From Candidatus Hydrogenedentota bacterium (GTDB lineage: Bacteria; Hydrogenedentota; Hydrogenedentia; Hydrogenedentales; CAITNO01), in NCBI GenBank assembly GCA_903893795.1, contig CAITNO010000055.1, positions 1 to 64,000 of the forward strand: a stretch of 64,000 nt of DNA, in the 5' to 3' direction. The translations under genes were made by a program, and so were the position numbers. This document shows, one piece after another, positions 25,966 through 35,794 of this stretch. The notes beneath the pieces were generated by a model. That model did not search any database. It was not told the DNA's origin and was given only the letters and a program-made list of their open reading frames with translations. Position 1 is the first letter of the stretch; every line of letters begins with the position of its first letter.

Positions 25966-27494
25966 TCGGTTCCGTGGACACCGCCTTCCTCCGCGCCGAA
26001 GGGATGGTCAAGGACTATCCCGGCGCGCGGGCATTGGACGGCGTGGATTTCGGTCTGCGCGCGGGGGAGGTGCATGCCCTGGTCGGCGAGAACGGCGCCG
26101 GCAAAAGCACCCTGATGCGTCTGCTCGGCGGCATCATCCGGCCCACCGAAGGCCAAATGTTCCTCGACGGCGCGCCCTATGCGCCCCTGTCGCGGCCTGC
26201 GGCGGAACGGCTCGGCATCCGTTTTGTCATGCAGGAACTCAACCTTTTCCCCACGCTTTCCGTGGCGGAGAACATTTACCTTGATGCGCTGCCGTCGCGC
26301 TTTGGATTTGTGCGCCGGGCCGCCCTCGACGCCGCCGCGCGCGGCGCCATGGAGACCGTGGGGCTCACCGATATTGATCCGCGCACCCCCGTGGGCACGT
26401 TGGGTGTGGGCGAGCAGCAGATGGTCGAGATTGCCCGGGGACTCGCGGGCACCTGCCGTGTGCTTATCCTAGACGAGCCGACGGCTTCGCTGACCGATCG
26501 CGAGGCGGAACTTCTGTTCAAAAAAATCGCGCGGCTTCGCCGCGAAGGCATTGCCGTGGTTTACATCTCCCACCGCATGGAAGAGATCCTGCGCCTGGCC
26601 GACCGCGTCACCATTCTGCGCGATGGACAGCTTGTTTCCACCCATGCCGCCAGCGAACTCACGGTGGACGAAATTGTGCGGCGCATGGTGGGCCGCGACA
26701 TTGGCGACGCCGATACCGTCTCCACGGCGCAGCCGGGCCCGCCGCTCCTGCGCGTCCAGAATCTCTGTCTTGGCGCACGTGTGCGCGATGTGAGCTTTTC
26801 CGTGCAACCCGGCGAGATCCTCGGCTTTGCCGGACTCATGGGCTCGGGCCGCACCGAAACCATGCGCGCCGTCTTCGGCGCGGACCAGCCCGAATCGGGT
26901 AACGTCTATCTTGGTGGGTCCGAGCTCCCCGCCCGGATCCGCGGCCCGCGCGATGCCGTGCGGCTGGGCGTGGCCCTGCTCACTGAGGACCGCAAGGGCC
27001 AGGGCCTGCTGCTGCCCCGGTCCATCCGCGACAATGTGACCCTTGCCGACCTGCGCTCCTTTTCCGGGCCCGTCGGCTGGATACGCCGCCGGGCGGAAAA
27101 CACCGTGACGAGGCGCTGGGTGGAACGGTTGGCCGTGCACTGTGCAGGCATCGACCAGGCCGCCGGAGAACTGAGCGGCGGCAACCAGCAAAAAGTGGTT
27201 CTGGCCCGCTGGCTGCACCGTGACTGCCGTGTGATCATCTTCGACGAACCCACACGCGGCATAGACGTGGGCGCCAAATTCGAACTCTACAAGCTCATGC
27301 GCGAACTGGCCGCCACGGGCAAGGCGCTCGTGGTTGTGTCGTCCGACCTCAAGGAACTGCTCGGCCTCTGCGACCGCATCGCGGTGATGAGCGCGGGCCG
27401 CATGGCCGAAGTCTTCACCCGGGGCGACTGGACCGAGGACAGAATCATGGCCGCGGCACTTAGCGGGCATCTGGGCGAGACGGCGGCGGGCTAG
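25962..27494 (+). CDS. Ribose-type sugar ABC transporter ATPase, two-domain
   Basis: 510 residues. Duplicated ATP-binding cassettes as in RbsA/MglA. Domain 1 has Walker A GENGAGKST (42-50), LGVGEQQMVEIARGL and VLILDEPT. Domain 2 has a degenerate Walker A (GLMGSGRTET), signature LSGGNQQKVVLARWL and IIFDEPTRGIDVG, as usual in this family. The start is taken as GTG 25962, overlapping the previous stop; GTG 25974 is an alternative. In a normal operon the permease would follow directly. Here a MntA/HepT pair intervenes before the permease at 28232. Confidence 0.93.
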   Translation: MIGSVDTAFLRAEGMVKDYPGARALDGVDFGLRAGEVHALVGENGAGKSTLMRLLGGIIRPTEGQMFLDGAPYAPLSRPAAERLGIRFVMQELNLFPTLSVAENIYLDALPSRFGFVRRAALDAAARGAMETVGLTDIDPRTPVGTLGVGEQQMVEIARGLAGTCRVLILDEPTASLTDREAELLFKKIARLRREGIAVVYISHRMEEILRLADRVTILRDGQLVSTHAASELTVDEIVRRMVGRDIGDADTVSTAQPGPPLLRVQNLCLGARVRDVSFSVQPGEILGFAGLMGSGRTETMRAVFGADQPESGNVYLGGSELPARIRGPRDAVRLGVALLTEDRKGQGLLLPRSIRDNVTLADLRSFSGPVGWIRRRAENTVTRRWVERLAVHCAGIDQAAGELSGGNQQKVVLARWLHRDCRVIIFDEPTRGIDVGAKFELYKLMRELAATGKALVVVSSDLKELLGLCDRIAVMSAGRMAEVFTRGDWTEDRIMAAALSGHLGETAAG

Positions 27495-27533
27495 ATGTTA
27501 TACTCAAGGCGGCAATGGAACCATTAGACAGCC

Positions 27534-27839
27534 ATGAAACAGCAAGCTTTGGAAATCTCTGAATCGTTCATCAGCGACTTCTGCACGAAATGGCGGGTCA
27601 GCGAACTTGCCCTTTTCGGCTCCGTGCTGGGCGAGGCTTTTCGTCCCGACAGCGATGTGGATGTGCTGGTAAGTTTCCTGCCGGACTCCGGCATATCGCT
27701 GCTCGACATGGCGGTCATGACCGGGGAGCTTTCCGACGCCTTCGGGCGCAAGGTCGATCTGGTGGAAAAGGAAGGGCTGGAAAATCCGTTTCTCCGCCGC
27801 ACCATTCTGCCTGCCCGGAAGGTAATCTATGCAGCCTGA
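27534..27839 (+). CDS. mntA: MntA-type antitoxin nucleotidyltransferase
   Basis: 101 residues. Minimal nucleotidyltransferase with GSVLGEAFRPDSDVD (GS-x10-DxD) and KVDLVEKEGL. In type VII toxin-antitoxin pairs MntA AMPylates and silences the HepT RNase. It starts 40 bases after the sugar ATPase and overlaps the HepT gene by 11 bases. It is the antitoxin half of an inserted cassette. Confidence 0.88.
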   Translation: MKQQALEISESFISDFCTKWRVSELALFGSVLGEAFRPDSDVDVLVSFLPDSGISLLDMAVMTGELSDAFGRKVDLVEKEGLENPFLRRTILPARKVIYAA

Positions 27840-28185
27840 AGACCGCGACACTGCCTATCTCTGGGACATGCTAAGCTACGCGCGCACCGCGATGGGCTTG
27901 GTAAATGAAAAATCGCTTGCAGGCTATTTGAATGGTCGAACGCAGCAACTGGCACTGGAACGCGCCCTTGAGATTGTGGGTGAATCAGCTCGCAAACTCT
28001 CGGAAACGTTTCGTGCCGCCCATCCCGACATACCCTGGCGGGCGATCATTGGACTGCGCACCATCCTAGCCCATGGTTACGGCAGTATTCTCCAAGAGCG
28101 TCTCTGGAACGTCGCCGTCGGCCAAGTGCCCGAATTGATACGGAGCATAGAGCCGCTCGTTCCGAATTCAGATTCCACGGAGTAA
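27829..28185 (+). CDS. hepT: HepT-type toxin RNase (HEPN/DUF86)
   Basis: 118 residues, all-helical HEPN protein. The catalytic motif R-x4-H-x-Y is intact (RTILAHGY), preceded by the family's IVGESARKLSE and WRAIIGLR. It overlaps mntA and ends 46 bases before the permease start. Together they form a MntA-HepT module within the sugar-transport operon. Confidence 0.9.
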   Translation: MQPEDRDTAYLWDMLSYARTAMGLVNEKSLAGYLNGRTQQLALERALEIVGESARKLSETFRAAHPDIPWRAIIGLRTILAHGYGSILQERLWNVAVGQVPELIRSIEPLVPNSDSTE

Positions 28186-28231
28186 TTGCGGGGCCTTGGG
28201 ACGGACCAAGTCAATGTCAGGGAAGCACACA

Positions 28232-29173
<942 letters not shown>

Positions 29174-29283
29174 CTTCCTGTCAGAGGGACGGAAGTTGGA
29201 CAGATTTCCATGCCCCTCTTCTTTGGCGTCTCCGCACAAACTTTTATTGAAAATAGCATAAAAGACGAAGACTTTGTGCTAAA

Positions 29284-31869
29284 ATGGCGTTCAGCAACAC
29301 CAGCGGCAGAGCTTTTCGGGCAGGCACTGCCATCCTTTTCGGGTCACGGGTCTTAAGCAGTATGGCGGGCAAGGCTATGGGCATATCGGGCAAGTTGTTT
29401 CTTGGGGTTGGGGTATGGGCCGCGCTTCTTGGTTTCAGCGCCACCGCGCAGCTTTCGGATGCGGACCTGGTCCGGTTTCAGGAGGAAGCCCGGGCCAAGG
29501 GATGGACCTTTGACCTGGGGCGCACCGAAGCGTCGCGCCGGGCTCCGGAGGAATTGGGTGGCATGCGCCTACCGGCCCCGGAGGACCCCTACTGGAAAAC
29601 CGTGCCCCAGCAGGCACCGGCACCCGGACGCAAAGCCAATCTCCCCGAATCGTGGGACTGGCGCGTGCTGGGCGGCGTGACCGCGGTCAAGGACCAGGGC
29701 AGTTGCGGCAGTTGCTGGGCCTTTTCCACCATCGGTGTCGTGGAAAGCGCCATCAAGCGCCACGACGGCGTGGAACTGGACCTTTCGGAGCAGCACCTGC
29801 TGAGCTGCAATACGGCGGGCTGGGGGTGCAGCGGTGCCGTCTGGGGCTATGCCTGGCTGATTAACAAACCCGATTCCTGCGGATTTGTGGGCGCTGCCCT
29901 CGAGGCCGACTATCCCTACAGCGCTGTCCGATCGGATTGTCTCTGCGAGGCCCCGCGCAGCTACCGCATCCAGGATTACAGCTATGTCAACGGGCTTCAG
30001 CCGACCGTGCCCGACATCAAACAGGCCCTGGTCGACCACGGTCCGCTCGGCTGCTCGCTCTACACCAGTCCGGCCTTCAGCGCCTATCACAGCGGCGTGT
30101 TCAACGCCAACGACAACCCTTCCGTGTTCGACATCGACCATGCCCTCATGATTGTGGGCTGGGACGACCGTCTGGGCGCGCACGGCGCATGGCTCATCAA
30201 GAACTCCTGGGGCACGGACTGGGGAATGGACGGTTTCGGCTATATCGAATACGGCTGCAACCTCATCGGCTACGCGGCGAACTATGTCATCTACGAGGGC
30301 AGCCAGGCGGGCATACAGGTTGCCCCATTGTCAGGCTTTTCCTCCTCCGGCCCCCTGGGCGGGCCCTTCAGCCCGGCAGACACCACCTACACCGTGACCA
30401 ACACCGGATCCATGCCGCTGCAATGGCAGGCCCTGCCGCCCGCATGGCTCGACGCCTCCCCCGCGCAGGGAATCCTCGCCCCGGGAGACGCCATCCCCGT
30501 GGCGGTTTCGGTGAACGCATCCTCCGTCACCGGCGGTGTGCTGGGCGCTGACCTAGTGTTTCGCAACTCCCTCACGGGGGAGGAGCAGCGGCGCTGGATA
30601 TCGCTGACCTCGCCCAAACCGCCGGTGTACACGTTCAACCTAGACACCGACCCCGGTTGGAGCACCACCGGCCAATGGGCCTACGGCGTTCCCCAGGGCC
30701 ACAGCGGCGCGCACGGGGCCGACCCCGCGTCGGCGTTCACCGGCACCTTCGTCTATGGCTACAACCTTGCAGGCGACTACGCCAACAATCTTTCCAAACA
30801 GTACCTCACCACGACGGCGCTGGATTTCAGCAACTGGCAGGACGTGGAACTCCGCTTCCAGCGCTGGCTCGGCGTCGAATCATCGCGCTGGGACCATGCC
30901 AGCATTGAGGCCAGCGCCGACGGCGTCAAATGGGTTCAGGTGTGGAACCATGATGGCGGCGACCTGCCCGAGTCCGCATGGCACGAACAGGTGTGCGACC
31001 TGTCCAAGGTTGCAGACCGCCAGGCGACGGTCCATGTCCGCTGGGTCATGGGCGCCACCGACGGCACCGACGCCTATGCGGGCTGGAACCTGGACGATAT
31101 CGTGTTCCGGGCCAACCCCAAGACGGCCACCACCGAGGGCGAAGGCGAGCCCGAAACCTGCGACGTGGATGCGCCGGCAAACATCTTCCAGATGCTGTTA
31201 ATCATCGCCGACAGCAATGGCGACCACGCGCTGGCCGAGGCGGAAGTCACCGCCTACGTCGCCGCACTCGGCTCCTACTGGTACCTGTTCGATTTGGACA
31301 CAGACGGCGCGCTAACCAAAACGGAATTCGTGAACAACCCGCTCGTGACAGGCTTTCTGCCCGCCGTGGACGCCAACGGCGACAATGAAATCACCCTGGC
31401 CGAGCTGCAGGTGCTCACCGACATCATCACGCCCGCCATGTTCACCCTGGTCGACAAGGACAACAGCGGCTCCATCGACTGCGGCGACCTGGGTTACGTG
31501 TTGGAGCAGCCCTGTCCTCAATGCAGCGAATCGAGCCGCTTCACCTTCGAACAGGGCGAAGATGCCTGCCTCATTGTTCCCGGCGGCGCCGTGGACGGCA
31601 CAAGCTACCAGTGGTCAAAAACTGGCGTGGGCCCCCTGGCCGACGGGCGCTGCTGGGGCACCCATTGCGCCAAACTCTTCATCCGCACCCTCGGCCCCGA
31701 TGACGCCGGCACCTACACCTGCGAATACGGCCCGCAAAAATCCACCTATTCCAAAACCATTGCGGTCGTGCAAAACCTGCCCCTCTCCGGCCTGCCGGGG
31801 CTTGCCGCGCTCACCTTGGCCGCAGCCGCTGGCGGCGTCCGCACCCTGCGCAGGCGCCCCCGCCCATAG
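29284..31869 (+). CDS. Exported papain-family (C1A) cysteine protease with EF-hands, Ig-like domain and C-terminal anchor
   Basis: 861 residues from ATG 29284. The signal peptide actually fits an internal start at 29362 or 29377 (MGISGKLFLGVGVWAALLGF), so the N-terminus is uncertain. The peptidase domain has oxyanion Gln and Cys144 in DQGSCGSCWAFS, His286 in IDHALMIVGWDD and Asn307 in IKNSWGTDWG, all intact. A jelly-roll/MAM-like region follows, then the linker EGEGEPETCD and an EF-hand/dockerin-like calcium block (DSNGDHALAEAE, DLDTDGALTKTEF, DANGDNEITLAEL, DKDNSGSIDCGDL). Next is an Ig-like domain and a tail LPLSGLPGLAAL plus hydrophobic helix and RRRPRP. The tail looks like a sorting/anchor signal. 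It is probably an extracellular or surface protease. Confidence 0.88.
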   Translation: MAFSNTSGRAFRAGTAILFGSRVLSSMAGKAMGISGKLFLGVGVWAALLGFSATAQLSDADLVRFQEEARAKGWTFDLGRTEASRRAPEELGGMRLPAPEDPYWKTVPQQAPAPGRKANLPESWDWRVLGGVTAVKDQGSCGSCWAFSTIGVVESAIKRHDGVELDLSEQHLLSCNTAGWGCSGAVWGYAWLINKPDSCGFVGAALEADYPYSAVRSDCLCEAPRSYRIQDYSYVNGLQPTVPDIKQALVDHGPLGCSLYTSPAFSAYHSGVFNANDNPSVFDIDHALMIVGWDDRLGAHGAWLIKNSWGTDWGMDGFGYIEYGCNLIGYAANYVIYEGSQAGIQVAPLSGFSSSGPLGGPFSPADTTYTVTNTGSMPLQWQALPPAWLDASPAQGILAPGDAIPVAVSVNASSVTGGVLGADLVFRNSLTGEEQRRWISLTSPKPPVYTFNLDTDPGWSTTGQWAYGVPQGHSGAHGADPASAFTGTFVYGYNLAGDYANNLSKQYLTTTALDFSNWQDVELRFQRWLGVESSRWDHASIEASADGVKWVQVWNHDGGDLPESAWHEQVCDLSKVADRQATVHVRWVMGATDGTDAYAGWNLDDIVFRANPKTATTEGEGEPETCDVDAPANIFQMLLIIADSNGDHALAEAEVTAYVAALGSYWYLFDLDTDGALTKTEFVNNPLVTGFLPAVDANGDNEITLAELQVLTDIITPAMFTLVDKDNSGSIDCGDLGYVLEQPCPQCSESSRFTFEQGEDACLIVPGGAVDGTSYQWSKTGVGPLADGRCWGTHCAKLFIRTLGPDDAGTYTCEYGPQKSTYSKTIAVVQNLPLSGLPGLAALTLAAAAGGVRTLRRRPRP

Positions 31870-32085
31870 CGTCGACAGCAGGGATGTGGGACAGGCGCCC
31901 CCGCCTGCCAGTCCTAAATCATCGCTCCGGCGCAGACAGCCAAAGCCCGTGCCGGTCCGTGTTCGTCCATCTCCTTTGCCCTCCATAATCCACCCCCATC
32001 GCCGCGCTTTTCTTCCGCCGCCATTCCAAGTAGAATGAGTGCCGGTCATGCCGGGGCGTTTCGCCCCGCGCAAAAGAGGTGAACC

Positions 32086-33282
32086 ATGAGCGAGCAAATG
32101 GAACAGTTGTACGCGGAACGGCTCAAGCGCTACACCACGGCGCTGCGCAACGGCAAACCGGACCGCATCCCCATCCGCCCCTTCGTGGCGGAGTTCACCG
32201 CCAAATACGCGGGCTACACCTGCCAGGAGGTGACGCAGGACTTCGAAAAGGCCTTCACCGCCGCCCGCAAGTGCGCCACCGACTTCGACTGGGACGCCGT
32301 CGTCGGCAACATGGTCTACGTGTGGACCGGGCTCACCCAGGCCATCGGCCTGAAATACTACCGCGCCCCCGGCGTGGGTCTGTCGCCCCAGACGGGCTTC
32401 CAGTACCTCGAACCGCCCGAGGGCGAGGCCTTCATGCGCGAGGACGAGTATGACCTGCTCGCCGCCGACCCCACGGGCTTCCTCTTCAACGTCTGGCTGC
32501 CCCGCGTCTCCAGCGACGTCGTCGCGCCCGGCCAGCCCAGCACCTTCCGAAGCAACATGTCCTTCCTCAAGGGCGGCATGGCCATGATGAACTACTTCGG
32601 CGGCTTTCCCCGCCAGGGCGACATGCTCCGCACCGAATGCGGCACCGTCGGCGCCATCGCCGGCATCTTCAAGGCCCCCCTCGACATTCTCGCCGACAAG
32701 ATGCGCGGCTACATCGGCCTCACCATGGACCTCGTATATCAGCCCGAGAAAGTGAAGAAGGCCTGCGAGGCGCTCATGCCGCACCTGCTCCATGTCGCCC
32801 TGTCCGGCGCCGACCCCGACAAGAACGTGCCCATCGGATTCTGGATGCACCGCGGTTGCGTGCCCTTCATCACGCAGGATCATTTCGACACCATATTCTG
32901 GCCCACGCTCAAGCCCATCATCGAGGAACTCTGGAAGCGCGGCCACCAGACACTTTTCTACGCCGAGGGCAAATGGGGCGCCCACCTGAAGAACTTCGCC
33001 GAACTGCCCGCGGGCAGCATCGTGTACCATTGCGACCGCGACGACATCTTCCAGGTGCACCGCGAACTTGGCGACAAGTTTTGCATCAGCGGCGGCGTGC
33101 CCAACTACCTGCTCGCCTACGGCACACCCGAAGAGGTGCGCGCCTGCTGCAAGAAGATCATCGACGGCGTCGCCGGCAACGGCGGCTACATCATGGACGC
33201 CGGCGCCATCATCCAGAACGACGCGCAGATTGAAAACGTGAAGGCCATGACAGAGTTCACCCGCGAATACGGCGTGTACTGA
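32086..33282 (+). CDS. Uroporphyrinogen decarboxylase (URO-D) fold family protein, MtaA/corrinoid-methyltransferase-like
   Basis: 398 residues. The URO-D superfamily is indicated by ERLKRYTTALRNGKPDRIPI near the start, typical of methylcobamide:CoM methyltransferase-like members rather than haem-pathway HemE. His/Cys residues that could bind zinc occur in GFWMHRGCVPF and YHCDRDD. Start ATG 32086 has AGAGGTGA 6-10 bases upstream. No corrinoid protein is adjacent, but a 54-residue ORF with a good ribosome-binding site follows 84 bases later. The methyl donor or acceptor is unknown. Confidence 0.82.
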   Translation: MSEQMEQLYAERLKRYTTALRNGKPDRIPIRPFVAEFTAKYAGYTCQEVTQDFEKAFTAARKCATDFDWDAVVGNMVYVWTGLTQAIGLKYYRAPGVGLSPQTGFQYLEPPEGEAFMREDEYDLLAADPTGFLFNVWLPRVSSDVVAPGQPSTFRSNMSFLKGGMAMMNYFGGFPRQGDMLRTECGTVGAIAGIFKAPLDILADKMRGYIGLTMDLVYQPEKVKKACEALMPHLLHVALSGADPDKNVPIGFWMHRGCVPFITQDHFDTIFWPTLKPIIEELWKRGHQTLFYAEGKWGAHLKNFAELPAGSIVYHCDRDDIFQVHRELGDKFCISGGVPNYLLAYGTPEEVRACCKKIIDGVAGNGGYIMDAGAIIQNDAQIENVKAMTEFTREYGVY

Positions 33283-33347
33283 GAAAATGGGGACTGACCC
33301 AAGCGGAGCGCTGTCCCCGGCGCGCAGAAGGGTCTGTACCCGTTTTC
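33283..33347. repeat. Imperfect inverted repeat between the URO-D gene and the small ORF
   Basis: GAAAATGGGGACTGACCC (33283-33300) pairs with GGGTCTGTACCCGTTTTC (33330-33347) at 15 of 18 positions. This GGGGACAGACCC-type element is found as a dispersed intergenic repeat in related genomes. Confidence 0.6.
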
Positions 33348-33366
33348 TTGAAAGGAGACCGATGCA

Positions 33367-33531
33367 ATGACCGAAGAAATCAAACGCGACCCGGGTGTCT
33401 GCATTCCCTGGGAAGAGAAGATGAAAGAGCTGCCCGAGATCCTCGGTGACGAGGAAATCGTGAAGAACCAGTGGGAAAGCATCGACTCCCTCGCCTACAC
33501 CTACATCTGGCACTGCCTGCTGTCGTTCTGA
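33367..33531 (+). CDS. Small acidic protein, 54 residues, unknown
   Basis: Short ORF beginning M-T-E-E-I-K-R-D-P-G-V-C and ending W-H-C-L-L-S-F. AAAGGAG (33351-33357) lies 9 bases upstream, as good as any ribosome-binding site in the window. It is acidic, has two cysteines and two tryptophans, and no signal peptide. It follows the URO-D gene on the same strand and may be a partner or remnant of it. I recognise no family. Confidence 0.45.
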   Translation: MTEEIKRDPGVCIPWEEKMKELPEILGDEEIVKNQWESIDSLAYTYIWHCLLSF

Positions 33532-33544
33532 ACATACTGGGAGC

Positions 33545-33572
33545 GCCGGCGCCCCGCCGGCTTGTTTTGACT
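33545..33572 (+). terminator. Terminator-like hairpin after the 54-residue ORF
   Basis: GCCGGC (around 33547) and GCCGGC around 33559 flank GCCCC, followed by TTGTTTT. It could also be a dispersed GC-rich repeat. Confidence 0.5.
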
Positions 33573-33631
33573 GCGGTGGCCATGCCGCCGCTTTACCTCG
33601 CCTCAGTCTTTCCCCAGCGTGCAGGATTCTT

Positions 33632-33659
33632 CCCCATTACACGGCGACGTGTAATGGGG
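33632..33659. repeat. Perfect 11-bp hairpin CCCCATTACAC / GTGTAATGGGG
   Basis: Arms 33632-33642 and 33649-33659, loop GGCGAC. No T-run follows on either strand, so it is not a standard terminator. Its role is unknown. Confidence 0.6.
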
Positions 33660-33672
33660 GGCACGCAAGAAA

Positions 33673-33702
33673 AAGGGCCGCCACCTTGCGGCAGCGGCCC
33701 TT
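33673..33702 (-). terminator. Terminator for the PHP-like gene
   Basis: 9-bp stem AAGGGCCGC (33673-33681) with GCGGCCCTT (33694-33702). On the minus strand it is followed by TTTTTC. It lies 20 bases beyond the stop of the 33723-35093 gene. Confidence 0.8.
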
Positions 33703-33722
33703 GTCGTCGTTAACGGCGATCG

Positions 33723-35093
33723 TTAATTGACCACGGCGATGGGGTTGGTCATCAGCCACAACTGGTCTTTGCCGAGCACGTTAAGGTAAACCTCCACACG
33801 GTACTTCGCGGTGTCTTTGGGGGTGTAGCTGTATTCGCGGCCTTCCTGCTCATCCACTTTTATGCCGTTGCGCATGAGCATGAATTTGCCCTTGCACGGG
33901 GAAAAGGCTTTCAGCGTCAGGCCCGGCGCCATCTTGATCGATTCGCCCATCACCGCCTTGTTCCCGCCACCCTCCGCCATGAACACAAAGCCCGTGCCGT
34001 CGGCCACCATGTCAAAGGAGACAAAGGCGCGGCCCGCCCGCAGCGCCTCAACAAGATCCGACTCTGTCAGGTTCTTTGCCAGCAGATGGGTCCGCACATA
34101 CAGCGCCGAGCGCACGTAATTGTCCAGATCATAGCGGAAGATCTGCTTGCCCGGCACCAGCGGCCCGTACACGGCCCCCATGAGAAAGCGTGTGAACGCG
34201 TTCAGCTTAATCTCATGCGCCTGCTCTTTATTGTCAAAGGTGTGCCCCGTGTCGCTCAGCAGAAAATTGCCGTTCTCCAGATACAGGGCCTTCAGCCCCG
34301 CGTTCTGGTGCGTGTCGTTGCCCGCAAAGCCCGACATGTGCCTGGTGACATTTATGTCATCCCACCGCTTGAGCACCTCGTCGGGCCGTTCAAAGAGCGT
34401 GTAGAAGCACTGGTCGGCATAGCCGTTGTAGCAGGTCAGCACGGTTGCCAGTGTTTTCCACAGCACCATCTTCTCGGTCTTGTGCTTCAGCATGGTCGCG
34501 TGGATGTTGTAAATCTCCATCGCCTCCAGCTCGGGCATTTCCCAGTCCCGCTCCTTAGATTCCTCGCAATGCGCATAGGCCGCAATGCCCCCCAGTTCCT
34601 TGATCTTCTTCCCCTCGGCCCGGACATCGTCCTTGGCGTCAAATACCGTTGAATCGGGCAGGCCCCAGGGCATGAGGCCGCGGTCCATTTCAAAACCCCG
34701 AATAAACAGCACGCCGTCATGATCGCCCTTCCAGCCCAGCGAATAGTCCGCCTTGCCGTTCACATAATGATCGCTCATCATGATGAAATTCGACCCAATG
34801 CTCTTCAGCGCCTTCTGAATGTCGGGAAGCGGGGCCTTCGAGTCGTGCGACAACTCGGAGTGGCTGTGAATACTGCCCTTGTACTCGTTCCAGCCGCTGC
34901 TCACACCGACCTCCACGCGGGTCTTGGCAAGCTGCTCCCAGGCCGCCTTCTCCTTGGGGAAATAAGAGAAACGGTTGTACAGCCCCGGACTCAGTACCAC
35001 CAGCACAAGCACCACCAGCAGCACCAGCAGCGCGCCCAGGGAAATCGACAGCCATTTGACCGCCTTGCGAAACATGCCATCCTCAGCAAACAT
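33723..35093 (-). CDS. Membrane-anchored PHP-domain-like metal-dependent protein
   Basis: 456 residues. N-terminal MFAEDGMFRK then a single long transmembrane helix (LSISLGALLVLLVVLVLVVL). The rest, outside the cytoplasm, begins YKGSIHSHSELSHDSKAPL, where His-x-His and later MMSDHYV, AYAHCEE and GNDTHQN resemble the metal-binding motifs of PHP-type phosphoesterases. ATG 35093 has AAAGGA 8 bases upstream; ATG 35075 is also possible. The opening resembles that of the ceramidase-like gene at 46114 (MFSEDSFLRR). Substrate unknown. Confidence 0.65.
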   Translation of the reverse strand: MFAEDGMFRKAVKWLSISLGALLVLLVVLVLVVLSPGLYNRFSYFPKEKAAWEQLAKTRVEVGVSSGWNEYKGSIHSHSELSHDSKAPLPDIQKALKSIGSNFIMMSDHYVNGKADYSLGWKGDHDGVLFIRGFEMDRGLMPWGLPDSTVFDAKDDVRAEGKKIKELGGIAAYAHCEESKERDWEMPELEAMEIYNIHATMLKHKTEKMVLWKTLATVLTCYNGYADQCFYTLFERPDEVLKRWDDINVTRHMSGFAGNDTHQNAGLKALYLENGNFLLSDTGHTFDNKEQAHEIKLNAFTRFLMGAVYGPLVPGKQIFRYDLDNYVRSALYVRTHLLAKNLTESDLVEALRAGRAFVSFDMVADGTGFVFMAEGGGNKAVMGESIKMAPGLTLKAFSPCKGKFMLMRNGIKVDEQEGREYSYTPKDTAKYRVEVYLNVLGKDQLWLMTNPIAVVN

Positions 35094-35284
35094 GGAAAAG
35101 ATCCTTTCACGGTGAATTAAACGACCGGTTACCGTCTTTGACCACGCCCGAAACGCAAAAGATGCGCCTCTGCGCCAATTTGGATGCTTTTTCGCCCGTG
35201 CTCCCCCAAGAAGCCTGCCCACGGACAAGAAAGTACCTGAAAGAACCATCTTATCACGGTATAAACAGGGTTCCAAATTTCGAT

Positions 35285-35321
35285 AAAAAGAAAGGAAGCC
35301 CGCAAAACTGCCGCGGGCTTC
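35285..35321 (-). terminator. Intrinsic terminator, minus strand, end of candidate RNA
   Basis: 9-bp stem GAAGCCCGC (35295-35303) with GCGGGCTTC (35313-35321). On the minus strand it is followed by CTTTCTTTTT. Confidence 0.8.
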
Positions 35322-35790
35322 GACCGCACCAACACCGAATTCGGCGGACCCACTCTCGCAGATCCCGAACCGGAATCCCCGCACACAGAACAACGCGGAA
35401 GCCGCGTTGATTAAAGGTTTCGCTGGTAAGGTCTGGGCACTCCACATGGCCCTTCACGATCCTGTTTGGGATCTTTGCAAAACCTTTCTGCCACGCAACT
35501 TCCGCGCCTAAACGCCTTTGCCGAAAGGGGTTGCACCAAGCGCATACAGTGCCCGCCTCCCTTGGGGACGGGTCAAGTCTTTTTCCAAGACTGCGCTTCA
35601 AATGCTTCCAAACCATCCGGCGCCCGCTTTGGCGGGACGCGCGCCTCCTTGCAACCGAGACCCAACTTCAGTCATCCGGCCCTTCGCGCGCTCAACAACT
35701 TGTCAAACCCGCAACCGCGACTTTGTCCATCCTCCAATCTTTTGCTCGCCTCTTTCAGGCGCCATCGCTGGTCTCAGGTGCCAAGTACAC
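35285..35790 (-). ncRNA. Candidate structured non-coding RNA, about 500 nt
   Basis: Bounded by a minus-strand promoter (35795-35822) and terminator (35285-35321). In between lie many short perfect hairpins: CGCC/GGCG (35747-35761), CCCGC/GCGGG (35623-35636), AGTCTT/AAGACT (35576-35592), CCTTT/AAAGG (35515-35528), GATCC/GGATC (35458-35473), AACGCGG/CCGCGTT (35392-35408), an imperfect GATCCCG/CGGAATC (35361-35377) and CCGAATTCGG (35335-35344). It lacks the hallmark motifs of RNase P RNA, tmRNA, SRP RNA and 6S RNA that I could check by eye. A 120-residue minus ORF overlaps but ends beyond the terminator. Confidence 0.45.
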
Positions 35791-35794
35791 CCAC

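Noticed and set aside
27534..27839. Aminoglycoside nucleotidyltransferase (resistance gene)
   Set aside because: It shares the nucleotidyltransferase core but is only 101 residues and paired with HepT, so the MntA antitoxin role fits better.
35254..35616. Minus-strand ORF of 120 codons (contains a QRGFRVV stretch vaguely like the end of formylglycine-generating enzymes)
   Set aside because: It runs through a strong terminator, has no ribosome-binding site and no further similarity; a degenerate remnant cannot be excluded.
35285..35790. RNase P RNA, tmRNA, SRP RNA or 6S RNA
   Set aside because: Hallmarks such as GAGGAAAGTCC, the CCA-ending tRNA-like domain or the SRP GGAAG-GCAGC core were not found by eye.
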